Notes: generated by a model from the sequence alone, not told the origin. A DNA stretch of 48,493 bases from JAJZXY01 sp046706185 (GCA_046706185.1 JBJKPR010000041.1:1-48493), one strand, 5' to 3'; positions 1-8,383 are shown, counted from the stretch's first letter. Numbers and translations: made by a program.

Positions 1-83
1 CCTTTTATGTGACCGCTCTTCCACATGCGCCATGCCGTTTCATAGGCTATTCCTTCCTGTCTCGCCCAAACAGACAGCTTCAT
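1..83 (-). CDS. IS607-family serine recombinase (TnpA), N-terminal fragment
   Basis: The first 27 residues of a protein run off the left edge of the window. They begin MKLSVWARQEGIAYETAWRM and continue WKSGHIKG, which fits the MerR-like helix-turn-helix that opens IS607-type transposases (K-x-S-x-x-A, then Y-x-T-A-W-x-x-W-K-x-G-x-I). In this family the N-terminal helix-turn-helix recognises DNA and a following serine-recombinase domain does strand exchange; that domain would lie outside the window. A TnpB-like gene often follows, also outside. Recognition rests on a short segment, but the pattern is distinctive. Whether the element is complete cannot be judged. Confidence 0.8.
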   Translation of the reverse strand, partial: MKLSVWARQEGIAYETAWRMWKSGHIK

Positions 84-207
84 CCGACCATAAACGGATA
101 CAAAACTATTTGATCTTTATGATACCTTGGACAGAAGTTATCGGTGAGAAATGCATAACTGTCCTTGTAAAGGGGGCAGGGGAGGCTTTCGCAGCTCATC
201 CGGCTGG

Positions 208-420
208 CTAGAAAAGTGGAGGCATGATCACCTCAACATTTTCTTCGACCTTCCGACTACAGCCGCACTTGGAACAGAAAGTGGAGCCGCCTATGTCTGT
301 GACGATGTCGGAATCTTCACAATCGCAGTAACACACCACGGTACCCTTACACTCTTCACACATTGCAGTCGACCGTGCCATAATGGCCTTGTGGTATCGC
401 TTGGCTCGACTCGCAGTCAT
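208..420 (-). CDS. Small cysteine-rich (zinc-ribbon-like) protein
   Basis: A 70-residue protein of unknown function starts 21 bases after the AhpD-like gene on the same strand, so the two may be cotranscribed. It carries closely spaced cysteines: MCEEC, then CYCDC, then CSKCGC. This fits a compact zinc-binding fold with at least two Cys-x2-Cys knuckles. There is no signal peptide or membrane segment. The start is uncertain: an internal Met at residue 15 (position 378) would leave all the cysteines in place. An AGGTAGGTGA stretch lies upstream but is farther than usual from the first ATG. The regular Cys pairs and the absence of a competing gene on the other strand support a real gene. Confidence 0.6.
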   Translation of the reverse strand: MTASRAKRYHKAIMARSTAMCEECKGTVVCYCDCEDSDIVTDIGGSTFCSKCGCSRKVEENVEVIMPPLF

Positions 421-441
421 TCGCCGGCATCATTCATTCAC

Positions 442-912
442 CTACCTCTCGACAGGCAGGTCATCCGCCCTTGCTTCCGGGATCTTGCGAAACGCAACAC
501 CGAGTCTGTTCCACCCGTTTATCGCGACCACAGCAATCGTGAGTTCGACAAGCTCCTTCCCGGTGAAGTGCCTGATGGCATCCTGATAGACAATGTCAGG
601 AACATGTGTTTCAGAGACAAGCGTCAAAGCCTCAGCCCACTCAAGCGCTGCCCTTTCCCTCCCTGAGAAGAAATCCGTCTCCCTCCAGGCAGAAAGGGCG
701 TATATTCGCTGTTCGCTTTCCCCGTTTTGCCTTGCCTCCGATGCATGCATGTCAAGGCAAAATGCACACCCGTTTATCTGTGACACGCGTATCTTGACCA
801 TATCCAGTATGGACTCTTCCAGTCCGCTTTTTCGAACGTATTTTTCCAATCCAAGCATTGCTTCCATGGCTTCAGGCGCTATTTCCTCGAATTTCAGTCT
901 TCTTTCGACCAT
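442..912 (-). CDS. AhpD-like carboxymuconolactone decarboxylase family protein
   Basis: The 156-residue protein has the CMD/AhpD signature: Cys49-Ala-Phe-Cys52 followed by His56 (INGCAFCLDMHASEA). In AhpD proteins this Cys-x2-Cys-x3-His site is a redox-active disulfide with peroxidase or disulfide reductase activity. The length suits the single-domain YciW/AhpD-like group. The later region (SGRERAALEWAEALTLV) is also typical. It probably acts in the cytoplasm in oxidative-stress defence, which fits an aerobic acidophile, but the reducing partner is not visible nearby. Other members of the superfamily have different substrates, so the role beyond thiol redox chemistry is inferred. The small Cys-rich gene follows it directly. 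Confidence 0.85.
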   Translation of the reverse strand: MVERRLKFEEIAPEAMEAMLGLEKYVRKSGLEESILDMVKIRVSQINGCAFCLDMHASEARQNGESEQRIYALSAWRETDFFSGRERAALEWAEALTLVSETHVPDIVYQDAIRHFTGKELVELTIAVVAINGWNRLGVAFRKIPEARADDLPVER

Positions 913-1004
913 ATTTCATCACCATCTCCATTACAAGGCCGCGGCAATCCGATCCCCACCCCAAGGCAGTTTCTCCGCCTGGGCTGACTTACGCCACGGC
1001 GGCA

Positions 1005-3122
1005 TCAGTAGGCCATCACTGATGCAATTGCCTCCCTGACCCTCTTGGAGTTCGGCCTGTAGTACTCCTCAAGCTTCGAAGAGGGAACAATTGTGTCGTA
1101 GCCCGTGACTCTCTTGACTGGTGCCTTGAGCGATAGCAGCGCCTCGTCGGCTATCCTTGCCGCAACTTCCGCCCCCAGTCCGCACATCCTCTGTCCCTCA
1201 TGGACTATCACTAGCCTGCCGGTCTTCTCCACTGAACTGACAACGGTCTCACTGTCCAGAGGGCTAAGCGTTCTAAGATCGATTACGTCGGCTGAAAACC
1301 CGCTTGCACCATCAATGGCGGGTGCAACCATCGGTCCGTAGGTTACGACGGTCACATCATTGCCCTCGGCAATGATGTTTGCCTTTCCTATCGGCACCGC
1401 ATACTCGCCTGACGGGACCTCCAGTTTGGGTGAATCATAGAGTCTCTTCGGCTCCATGAAGACGACCGGATCCTCTTCATCAAGGGCGGCAAGCAAAAGT
1501 CCCTTGGCATCGTATGCAGTGGACGGTATCACAACCTTTATTCCCGGGGTGGAGGCGAAATACACATCAGGGGTGTCGGAGTGATGCTCCAGTCCATTTA
1601 CACCCCCACCATATGCGAAGCGCAGGATGCCAGGAGAACTGAATCTCCCCCTGGTTCTATTCCTGATCCTTGAGATGTGGCTTATGACCTGGTCAAGGGC
1701 AGGAGGGGTGAAGCCGTCAAACTGGAATTCGCCTACGGGGAAAAGGCCGCCAACCGACATTCCAAGGAACATGCCCGCTATCCCGCCTTCTGCAAGCGGT
1801 GTATCAAACACCCTCTCCTCGCCAAATTCCTCCTGCAGGCCCCTGGTAACCTGGAAGACGCCGCCGTTCTTACCCACGTCTTCGCCGTAGACCACAACCC
1901 GGCTGTCCTTCTTCAGCATCAGCCGCAGAGCGTCGGTTATGGCATGACGCATGTTCATGCTCTCGGCCGAGCCCGTGGCCTGTCTTCCCAGCGGATATTC
2001 AGGCATTTCGACAGACACGCCGCTGATGGAATTTGCCTGTGTCGCAAGCGAGCGTGGCAATTTCGCATACAGGTAACGGAACATGTCAAGAGGGTCGGGC
2101 TTTGGATATGATCGGAAAGCAGAAAGAACCCGTTTCATTCTTTCCTCTGCTTCCTTCCTGATCTGCTCCTTTCTCTGTTCGTTTAGTATTCCCGCCTTGG
2201 TCAGGGCCCGGCCAAGTCTCTCTATCGGATCCTTCTTCTGCCAATCCTCGATTTCCTTCGCAGGTCTTTTCTTGTTCGAAACGAGTTCTGCCGTTGTATG
2301 CATCCTTAGCCTGTAGGTGATGAACTCTATCAGCACTGGTTTGTTTTCATTGTGGGCCCTGTTGGCAGCGTACCGCGTTGCGAGGTAACATGCAAGCGGA
2401 TCGTTGCCGTCCACCGATATGCCCTCTATGCCGTATGCCAGTGCTTTCTGCGCAATTGTTGCAGAAGCCGTCTGCCTGCTGCGTGGTACAGAGATCGCAT
2501 ACTGATTGTTCTCCACCGCTATCACGAGCGGGAGTCTGTAGACCCCCGCCATGTTCAGCGCTTCATGAAAGTCTCCCTTTGAAGTTCCACCGTCTCCGAT
2601 GAAGACAAGAACTGCAGCCCCTGTTTTCCTGAGCTTCTCGGCCATTGCTAGTCCAGCAGCATGTGTCATCTGAGAGGCGACCGGGATAGCCAGAGGAAGC
2701 AGGTTAAGTCCCGGAGGAATCCTCATACCAAGCTCGTCTCCGCTCCAGTACTGCAGTATCATCTCAGGAGGCATACCCCTGGCAATCATCGCAGCATCGT
2801 CTCTGAATGTCGGGACGACCCAGTCTCCCTCGGGCATGGCTAGCGAAGCGCCAATCTGCACTGCCTCCTGGCCGGAAAAAGGCGCATAGGCGCCTATCTC
2901 CCTGACCATGGATATGTTGATTGCTCGTTCATCAAAAGTCCGGGCAAAGACCATATCGGAGTATATTCTGAGTGCTGTCTCTTTGCTGACATTCGCCGTC
3001 GTTATGGTGTCATCGGTTGCCAGGACGCTGTAGGGTCTGACTATCCCTATTTCGTTCTCGTCAATTACCTCTATTTCAGTGATTCCATGTGTTTGTTTTT
3101 CTTCATAATACATCTTGTTCAT
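1005..3122 (-). CDS. 2-oxoacid dehydrogenase E1, fused alpha and beta subunits
   Basis: The 705-residue protein joins both halves of a thiamine-diphosphate-dependent E1 (pyruvate or branched-chain 2-oxoacid dehydrogenase type), the enzyme that decarboxylates a 2-oxoacid and passes the acyl group to lipoyl-E2. Residues about 50-350 are the alpha part, with the ThDP/Mg motif GDGGTSKGDFHEALN at 176-190 and the closing ENNQYAIS near 204. Residues about 387-705 are the beta part, with YGEDVGKNGGVF at 412 and DTPLAEGGIAG at 440. A linker of some 35 residues joins them. No E2, E3 or lipoate gene lies in the window, so the substrate cannot be assigned. The start follows a GGTGA ribosome-binding site by five bases. 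The N-terminal 30 residues are extra relative to usual alpha subunits. Confidence 0.93.
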   Translation of the reverse strand: MNKMYYEEKQTHGITEIEVIDENEIGIVRPYSVLATDDTITTANVSKETALRIYSDMVFARTFDERAINISMVREIGAYAPFSGQEAVQIGASLAMPEGDWVVPTFRDDAAMIARGMPPEMILQYWSGDELGMRIPPGLNLLPLAIPVASQMTHAAGLAMAEKLRKTGAAVLVFIGDGGTSKGDFHEALNMAGVYRLPLVIAVENNQYAISVPRSRQTASATIAQKALAYGIEGISVDGNDPLACYLATRYAANRAHNENKPVLIEFITYRLRMHTTAELVSNKKRPAKEIEDWQKKDPIERLGRALTKAGILNEQRKEQIRKEAEERMKRVLSAFRSYPKPDPLDMFRYLYAKLPRSLATQANSISGVSVEMPEYPLGRQATGSAESMNMRHAITDALRLMLKKDSRVVVYGEDVGKNGGVFQVTRGLQEEFGEERVFDTPLAEGGIAGMFLGMSVGGLFPVGEFQFDGFTPPALDQVISHISRIRNRTRGRFSSPGILRFAYGGGVNGLEHHSDTPDVYFASTPGIKVVIPSTAYDAKGLLLAALDEEDPVVFMEPKRLYDSPKLEVPSGEYAVPIGKANIIAEGNDVTVVTYGPMVAPAIDGASGFSADVIDLRTLSPLDSETVVSSVEKTGRLVIVHEGQRMCGLGAEVAARIADEALLSLKAPVKRVTGYDTIVPSSKLEEYYRPNSKRVREAIASVMAY

Positions 3123-3219
3123 TCAATTCACCAGCATCAAAGTTCAAACTCACTTTTCAACCGCCGGTCGAAACACAAGCGGCCTATTCATGTCGCCAGC
3201 AGAGCTTCTTGCGGACCGG

Positions 3220-4569
3220 TCAGTTGGTCTGTATCATAATCCTCCTGTGGAATGCCGAAAATGACCAGTCAAACAGCACTCCGATCTTGTTTCTCACGGT
3301 TGTTATCTTCAGCAGATGGACTACCCTCCACAGAAACCAGGCCAAGAAACCGGAGAGTACGATACCGTCGTCGAACCTCGCAATGCCGCAGTGCTTTCCA
3401 AGCGCGAGCATTGCCCCCGTGTCCTTGAATGAGAACGAAGGCAGGGAGCTCTCTCCCTTTAGACGGGCCACAATGAGACGCGCAAGGTAATCGCCCTCCT
3501 CGACAGCACCTACGGCATTCTTCGGGACAGCCCTTCCATCATGGCCTATGAAAGTGCTTGCATCACCGATTGCAAATGAATCCTCAGAGCTGTTAATCGC
3601 AAGATGGTCATTGACGACGATCCAGCCTTTCTTCTTGGTGACTGGAGGGAATGAAAGGCCCTCCACAAGGGAACTTGGTTTGATACCGGCAGTCCAGAAG
3701 ATGTTCTCTGTCTGGATCTCGGACCCATCATCAAACTCTATGCTTTTTTCATTCACCCTCTTCACCTTGCTGTTGAGCCTGATCTGAATTCCCTTGGCCT
3801 CAAGCACCTGCCTGCACCTGTTTGAGAAAGATGTCGTCTCCGCCGGCATCAATCTGTCCATTGCCTCTATCAGGATTACCTGGATGTCTTGGGGTCGTTC
3901 AATCCCCGAGTAGGAGATGATATCGTCAATGTAGCCGCGTATTGAGGCAGAGAGCTCGATCCCTGCGGCACCCCCTCCCACGATTGCAAAGCGCAGTTTC
4001 CTTGCCCTGGCCGGATCGCTCTCATCCATCGGAAGTGCAGTGTGAAAACTGTCCAGGATTCTGTTGCGCATGTTCTCGCCATCGGTGACAGCCTTGAGGG
4101 GAATTGCAAACTCGCGCACGCCCGGTATACCAAAGTCGTTGGAGGTCGAACCAGTCGCGAGGACAAGGTAATCGAAGTGCATTCTGAGAGAACGCAGCTG
4201 TATCATCTTCTTCATCAAGTCTACAGATTCTACCTTCTCAACAAGCATCATGAAATTCCTGCGCACTGCTTCACAGCACACGGGCTCCAGAATGTGGTGC
4301 AAGTCGGCAAGGCCTGTCGCCACCTGATAGAGCAAGGGGGAAAAGAGGTGATAGTTCCTGTCGCTGACAAGGACAATTTCTGTAGACCGTCTGAGCTTTC
4401 TATCCAGTTTCCTTGACAGGGTTCTAATGAAAGATGTCCCGCCAAAGCCCGAGCCGACGACAATGATCCTTGTCTTTTCGGGGGACGGGGTTTCTGACAC
4501 CCGGCCGGTGTCCCCGATTTCTGCAGGAGATATAAGGCAGGAAGAATCGATCGGTGAGCTTTTCATCAC
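3220..4569 (-). CDS. Type II NADH dehydrogenase (NDH-2 family)
   Basis: The protein is a 449-residue FAD-dependent pyridine nucleotide-disulfide oxidoreductase. The N-terminal FAD motif is VVGSGFGGTSF (from residue 37), the NADH-binding motif is VGGGAAGIELS (from residue 197), and the FAD-contacting FAIGDAST occurs later. The NYHLFSPLLYQVATG segment and the C-terminal hydrophobic tail (GFLAWFLWRVVHLL) are typical of membrane-associated NDH-2, which moves electrons from NADH to quinone without pumping protons. About 30 residues precede the FAD motif, so a later start is possible. It is transcribed divergently from the cupredoxin-like gene and may belong to the same respiratory chain. Sulfide:quinone reductase is the main alternative, but NYHLFSPLLYQ fits NDH-2 better. 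Confidence 0.88.
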   Translation of the reverse strand: MMKSSPIDSSCLISPAEIGDTGRVSETPSPEKTRIIVVGSGFGGTSFIRTLSRKLDRKLRRSTEIVLVSDRNYHLFSPLLYQVATGLADLHHILEPVCCEAVRRNFMMLVEKVESVDLMKKMIQLRSLRMHFDYLVLATGSTSNDFGIPGVREFAIPLKAVTDGENMRNRILDSFHTALPMDESDPARARKLRFAIVGGGAAGIELSASIRGYIDDIISYSGIERPQDIQVILIEAMDRLMPAETTSFSNRCRQVLEAKGIQIRLNSKVKRVNEKSIEFDDGSEIQTENIFWTAGIKPSSLVEGLSFPPVTKKKGWIVVNDHLAINSSEDSFAIGDASTFIGHDGRAVPKNAVGAVEEGDYLARLIVARLKGESSLPSFSFKDTGAMLALGKHCGIARFDDGIVLSGFLAWFLWRVVHLLKITTVRNKIGVLFDWSFSAFHRRIMIQTN

Positions 4570-4719
4570 ATTACCGGGATAAAGTAATGACCGCCCTTTA
4601 TTTCCGATTTAACCCTTATTCGTTAGGGCGATTCGATGACGAGAAGGTTTGTTCAAAACAGAGGGCCAAGTCTAAAATTTCTCACACTAGACTGTTAGGG
4701 ATTACCGATATAGAACATC

Positions 4720-4731
4720 AGATTATAGAAT
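4720..4731 (+). promoter_or_regulatory. Possible A-box for the cupredoxin-like gene
   Basis: The AT-rich stretch CAGATTATAGAA lies about 22-26 bases before the ATG at 4746, the distance expected for an archaeal TATA-like A-box that gives a short-leader or leaderless mRNA. No ribosome-binding site is evident at this ATG. The call is based on sequence and spacing only. Confidence 0.4.
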
Positions 4732-4745
4732 GATCCGGCGATAGA

Positions 4746-5405
4746 ATGGAGTCATTTGGCAGGTTTGTGATGACGGGAATAGTAATAGTGTCCATCAGTT
4801 CTATGTTCATAGGATATTCAGTTTTTGGTTTTGAAGCAGTCCATACTCCTCGGGCCCAGCAGCAAGTACACGAGCCCTTCCCTCTCACACTTGTGATTAC
4901 GACCAACAACTGGTTCAACAATTCGACGGGTTTTGAGCCCGCATTCTTCGTTCTACTGGACAATCAGCTTGAATCCTCTGCGAACATCACACTTCCGGCA
5001 GGCACCCCTATCTTGATTACAATAATCAACTATGACGATGGGGCTGCAGCTACACCCGCAGAGTTCGCGAATGTCGCAGGGACTTTGAATAATACGATCT
5101 TTGTTGTGAATGACAGCAATGTGAACTCCACAGATCCAGGCACAAACAGCATCGCTGTCAGCGGGGGGATCACGACCTCATCTGTCCCTGACAGCTACAT
5201 AGCACATACGTTCACAGTCCAGGTCAACGGTGTTACAATGCTCAACATCCCGATTGAACCATCGAGTATCGAAACAGCGACTTTCACACTCTCATCTGGC
5301 ACATACAACTGGAGATGCATGGCTGCCTGCGGAAGCGGTTCAGCCGGGTGGGGAGGGGCCATGCTTACCCCCGGATGGATGATGGGGCATCTGGTTGTCG
5401 ACTGA
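4746..5405 (+). CDS. Secreted or membrane-anchored cupredoxin-like protein
   Basis: The 219-residue protein starts with a hydrophobic signal or anchor (VMTGIVIVSISSMFIGYSVF). The exported part is rich in Asn, Thr and Ser. Its C-terminal end resembles a blue-copper or CuA-type site: a His in SYIAHTFTV, then YNWRCMAACGSGSAGWGG and MLTPGWMMGHLVV. Cupredoxins bind copper through an early His followed by a C-terminal Cys, His and Met loop, and this arrangement is similar but unusual because it has a Cys-x3-Cys pair. A role as a periplasmic electron carrier, like sulfocyanin or rusticyanin, would fit the neighbouring NDH-2. The exact ligand set, and whether one or two copper ions bind, are not clear. 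It ends with the LVVD strand usual at the end of cupredoxin domains. Confidence 0.6.
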   Translation: MESFGRFVMTGIVIVSISSMFIGYSVFGFEAVHTPRAQQQVHEPFPLTLVITTNNWFNNSTGFEPAFFVLLDNQLESSANITLPAGTPILITIINYDDGAAATPAEFANVAGTLNNTIFVVNDSNVNSTDPGTNSIAVSGGITTSSVPDSYIAHTFTVQVNGVTMLNIPIEPSSIETATFTLSSGTYNWRCMAACGSGSAGWGGAMLTPGWMMGHLVVD

Positions 5406-5422
5406 AAAACAGTATTGCAGCT

Positions 5423-5475
5423 CCCGATGTCACACGCAAGTATTGCACTTGGCCCACTATGCCGGCGACATCGGG
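5423..5475. repeat. Nested inverted repeat downstream of the cupredoxin-like gene
   Basis: CCCGATGTC at 5423-5431 is exactly complementary to GACATCGGG at 5467-5475, a 9-bp stem. A second short inverted repeat, CAAGT at 5437-5441 against ACTTG at 5447-5451, sits inside the loop. It lies 18 bases after the cupredoxin stop and before the Lrp gene. It could be a transcript-end structure or an operator, but no U-tract follows, so a terminator call is not supported. Confidence 0.45.
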
Positions 5476-5659
5476 GATGTCTTTGAACGTACTCATTCAG
5501 TTAGCTCCCGGCGGAACAGAACATTATTATTCCAAGTGTGTCATAAATGGATTCAGTTCCTCATAACAGAGGGACTTGTCCCAAAACCTGGACGGAACAC
5601 TGGAGTCGTGCACATGCAACCACTGTGCATGTAGCAGGGATCACACGGAGGTCATTAGT

Positions 5660-6115
5660 TTGAAGATAGATACTGTCGACAGAAAGATAATGGATATCTT
5701 GCAGCACGATGCTCTTGCCTCGTATGATAAGATCGCACAAGTGGTGCACAAATCCGCCAGTGCTGTGAGAGACAGGATCGGCAACCTCGAAAGACATAGC
5801 GTGATTCTAGGATACGGAGCGATAGTCGACAGGCAGAAACTGGGACAGACGGCAGAAGCGTTTGTGTTCTGTAACCTTCCTCTTGGAAAAGAGAAAGAGG
5901 CTGCAGACTATTGTAGCAAAATTCCTTCAGTGATACGCGTATTTCACATATCCGGGGATCGACGCACTGTCCTGAGGGTTGCGGCACGCGACAACACTGC
6001 GCTGTGGGAGCTGTTGAAGGGGCCCCTGACCGAAGCAGGTGTTACAGACATGGACGTGAAAATAATACTCAGCACAGAGAAGCCCTTTCCGGCCGAGATT
6101 GTTGATACAGAATAA
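5660..6115 (+). CDS. Lrp/AsnC family transcriptional regulator
   Basis: The 151-residue protein starts at TTG 5660, eight bases after a GGAGG ribosome-binding site (5647-5651). The reading frame is open back to a TTG at 5576, but the extra 28 residues are not typical of the family. The N-terminal helix-turn-helix is clear: DTVDRKIMDILQHDALASYD, then KSASAVRDRIGNLERHSVI, then GYGAIVD. The rest fits a RAM/AsnC-ligand-binding domain (AFVFCNLPLGKEKEA, IPSVIRVFHISGDR). Such proteins form dimers or octamers and regulate amino-acid or energy metabolism genes after binding small effectors. The target is unknown. It is flanked by the cupredoxin-like gene and TFB on the same strand. Confidence 0.9.
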   Translation: MKIDTVDRKIMDILQHDALASYDKIAQVVHKSASAVRDRIGNLERHSVILGYGAIVDRQKLGQTAEAFVFCNLPLGKEKEAADYCSKIPSVIRVFHISGDRRTVLRVAARDNTALWELLKGPLTEAGVTDMDVKIILSTEKPFPAEIVDTE

Positions 6116-6229
6116 GCAATTAATGTTAAGAATAGGCACATGATTCCGCCGGTTTTTCCAGAAAATAGCCAACTTTCAGCGCATAACGCTCATAATCATG
6201 ATTCGTTTTTCCCCTGAAAGAGGGACGCA

Positions 6230-7213
6230 ATGCCGGCTTTCAGCAGGACAACTATGTCTGCGAGGGTAGATGAAATTGAGCTGTGTCCTGAGTGCAGCAG
6301 CATGCATCTGGAGGAGGACTACTCAAGGGGAGAGCTTGTTTGTGCCAATTGCGGCCTCGTCGTAAAGGAGAATATCATAGACCCCGGCCAGGAATGGCGT
6401 AACTACGATACAAGGGAGAGGGATGACAAGGCAAGAACCGGCGGGCCTGTAACGTTCACCCTCCATGACAAGGGTCTTCCAAACGAAATTTCATGGCGAA
6501 ATGTAGATGTCTACGGGAAACGAGTTCCAGCCAGGAACAAGTCGCAGCTTTACAGGATCAGGGGACTACAGCGCAGACTCAGGATTGCAAACAGCACCGA
6601 GCGCAATCTCATGGTGGCATTCTGCACAATCGACAGAATATGCTCCAACATGTCACTTCCCAAGACAACCCGGGAAAATGCCTCAGTCATTTACCGGAGG
6701 GCCATGTTGAAGGGCATAGTGAAGGGTAGGAGCGTTGAGAGTGTAGCAGCCGTTTCGATCTACGTTGCGGCGAGAAGGATGAACATACCGCGCACTATTG
6801 AAGAAATAGCAAAGTCAAGCGGCTCGACCGAAAAGGACATAAGCAGGACATACAGGATAGTTGCCAGGAAACTGCGTTTGTTCCTGCAGCCTACGATCCC
6901 GCAAGACTACATTTCAAGATTCTGCAGCGAGCTTCATCTGGATCCAGGCATTGAGGCAAAGGCTCTCGAGATCCTTGCGGCCATGGAAGGCACTTCTGCC
7001 TCCATAGGCAAGGGGCCACAGGGGTCAGCTGCTGCTGCAATATACATGGCAGCCATAATGCTCGGGAGCAAAAAGACTCAGGAAAGAGTGGCTGCTGTTT
7101 CTGGTGTTACGGAGGCAACGCTCAGAAACAGGATGAAGGATATGGAGCACGTGATGGCCAAGGGTGCAAAACCACACCTGGTCGCGATAAGAAACGGGAA
7201 GATAAAGTTATGA
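6230..7213 (+). CDS. tfb: Transcription initiation factor TFB
   Basis: The 327-residue protein is archaeal TFB, the TFIIB homologue that binds TBP and the BRE element and recruits RNA polymerase. An N-terminal zinc ribbon uses Cys19/Cys22 and Cys38/Cys41 (LCPECSS, VCANCGLVV). The B-finger/linker follows (DPGQEWRNYDTRERDDKART). Two cyclin-like repeats follow at about residues 120-215 and 220-310; the second contains GKGPQGSAAAAIYMAAIMLG. The length is normal. An alternative Met at residue 9 (MSARVDEIELCPEC) is possible; the chosen ATG follows AGAGGGA. Thermoplasmata commonly carry more than one tfb, so this may be one of several paralogues. Confidence 0.97.
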   Translation: MPAFSRTTMSARVDEIELCPECSSMHLEEDYSRGELVCANCGLVVKENIIDPGQEWRNYDTRERDDKARTGGPVTFTLHDKGLPNEISWRNVDVYGKRVPARNKSQLYRIRGLQRRLRIANSTERNLMVAFCTIDRICSNMSLPKTTRENASVIYRRAMLKGIVKGRSVESVAAVSIYVAARRMNIPRTIEEIAKSSGSTEKDISRTYRIVARKLRLFLQPTIPQDYISRFCSELHLDPGIEAKALEILAAMEGTSASIGKGPQGSAAAAIYMAAIMLGSKKTQERVAAVSGVTEATLRNRMKDMEHVMAKGAKPHLVAIRNGKIKL

Positions 7214-7362
7214 CCACGCTTGATGAGGCAGGGGTGACATGTGATGCAGCGGAAGGCAGCCACTTCCGGGCGCGTGGGTATGCATGCATTTCAGCTGAAT
7301 TCTCACTTGCACGTGAAAGTGGCTCTGCCTATGCTGGAGCGAAAGACAAAAACACTTGACAC

Positions 7363-7370
7363 AAGGAGGT
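7363..7370 (+). promoter_or_regulatory. Ribosome-binding site fixing the TTG start of the ferredoxin gene
   Basis: AAGGAGGT is a perfect match to the 16S rRNA anti-SD sequence, seven bases before TTG 7378. It decides in favour of the TTG start, which also gives an N-terminus (MVELE) identical to that of the paralogous ferredoxin at 15720. Confidence 0.85.
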
Positions 7371-7377
7371 AGCAAAC

Positions 7378-7824
7378 TTGGTAGAACTGGAAACTTTGGA
7401 CTACAAGCCAAAACCGATTGACCAGAATTTTCTGGAGGACAAGGCAAATTACCCTGTGAATGGGTCACATGTGGGGCATGAAGTCAGGGCCGAGGGGATT
7501 CAGAGACTGGACATAGATGGTAAACCTTATCCTACCAAACTTGGCATCCACGGGACAGGTGTCGCGGTTGACTGGGAAACATGCGTCGCCGACGGGGCTT
7601 GCAGCGATGTCTGTCCTGTGACACTCTATGAATGGGCGCTGAATCCGGGGCAGATGGGTGCCGGCAATGACAGGAAGATCGACAGGACAAAAGATGCTGA
7701 TTTATGGGCCAAGTATAGAACAGACAAGATTGACATGGTCAGGGAAAAGGATTGCGTCTACTGCATGGCCTGTGTACCGGTATGCCCCACCAACGCAATC
7801 AAGATCACAGAAGGCGTGATCTGA
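7378..7824 (+). CDS. Zinc-containing 7Fe ferredoxin (paralogue 1)
   Basis: The 148-residue protein belongs to the zinc-containing dicluster ferredoxins of thermoacidophilic archaea, electron acceptors for 2-oxoacid:ferredoxin oxidoreductases. The first motif is Cys69-x2-Asp72-x2-Cys75-x3-Cys79-Pro; Asp72 replaces a cluster ligand, as in the [3Fe-4S] site of the Sulfolobus protein. The second is Cys126-x2-Cys129-x2-Cys132-x3-Cys136 (CVYCMACVPVCP), for [4Fe-4S]. The N-terminal extension carries His31, His34 and His58, candidates for the zinc site together with a later Asp. The strong ribosome-binding site suggests high expression. A second copy lies at 15280-15720. Confidence 0.95.
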   Translation: MVELETLDYKPKPIDQNFLEDKANYPVNGSHVGHEVRAEGIQRLDIDGKPYPTKLGIHGTGVAVDWETCVADGACSDVCPVTLYEWALNPGQMGAGNDRKIDRTKDADLWAKYRTDKIDMVREKDCVYCMACVPVCPTNAIKITEGVI

Positions 7825-7933
7825 AGAACCTGACTCCAAGTTGGATACAGAACATCACCTTCCGTCACGAGTGTGCAGCGATGCCAAATTCGTTAGGGGA
7901 CAAGGATAAGCCTCCGCTCCTAACTATCTGTAG

Positions 7934-8383
7934 ATGAAGATGGTTGATTTGCAGCCTAGAAGCATGGGATTTACCGAGCTCGTCGAGTTGCTTGCAAAAG
8001 AGCACGTTGAATTCAATGGAAAGATGATTGACATCAGAGAGAGAATCAGGCTGGCAGACTTTGCCGGTGCACTCTCTGAACTGGTGGCTATGAAGGAGGG
8101 GCTTTACCAGCACATAGTGGACGAAGAATCATCGGTGCTGACACTCTTGATCGATAATCTTGGGAGGAAGGGAGCGGCTGAAGCAATTGAGATATTCCAG
8201 GAACATGTCGATATACAGGACATGATAGAAAATCTCGAGGGCCTGCTGTCGACAGGGAATACTTCAATCGAACAGCTTGGAGCAAGCCTCGATTCATTCA
8301 TGGCGGAACACTTCAGGAAAGAGGATGAAAAGGTCTTTCCCAAGGCACTGAAAGCAGGAAACGCTATTGCGGCATTTGCCTGA
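7934..8383 (+). CDS. Hemerythrin HHE-domain protein
   Basis: The 149-residue protein has the metal ligands of a four-helix hemerythrin-like domain: His24 (LAKEHVEF), His60 and Glu64 (YQHIVDEE), His91 (FQEHVDI), His126 and nearby acids (AEHFRKEDEKVFP). Such domains bind a di-iron centre and take part in O2 or NO sensing, or in iron homeostasis and repair. It has no signal peptide and probably acts in the cytoplasm. The ATG at 7934 has no clear ribosome-binding site; the second Met (residue 3) could also serve. It follows the ferredoxin gene after about 110 bases, which fits a redox-related neighbourhood without proving an operon. Confidence 0.87.
   Translation: MKMVDLQPRSMGFTELVELLAKEHVEFNGKMIDIRERIRLADFAGALSELVAMKEGLYQHIVDEESSVLTLLIDNLGRKGAAEAIEIFQEHVDIQDMIENLEGLLSTGNTSIEQLGASLDSFMAEHFRKEDEKVFPKALKAGNAIAAFA

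Noticed and set aside
151..666. Plus-strand frame of 171 residues
   Set aside because: It is antisense to the AhpD-like and small zinc-ribbon genes and has no family-like pattern.
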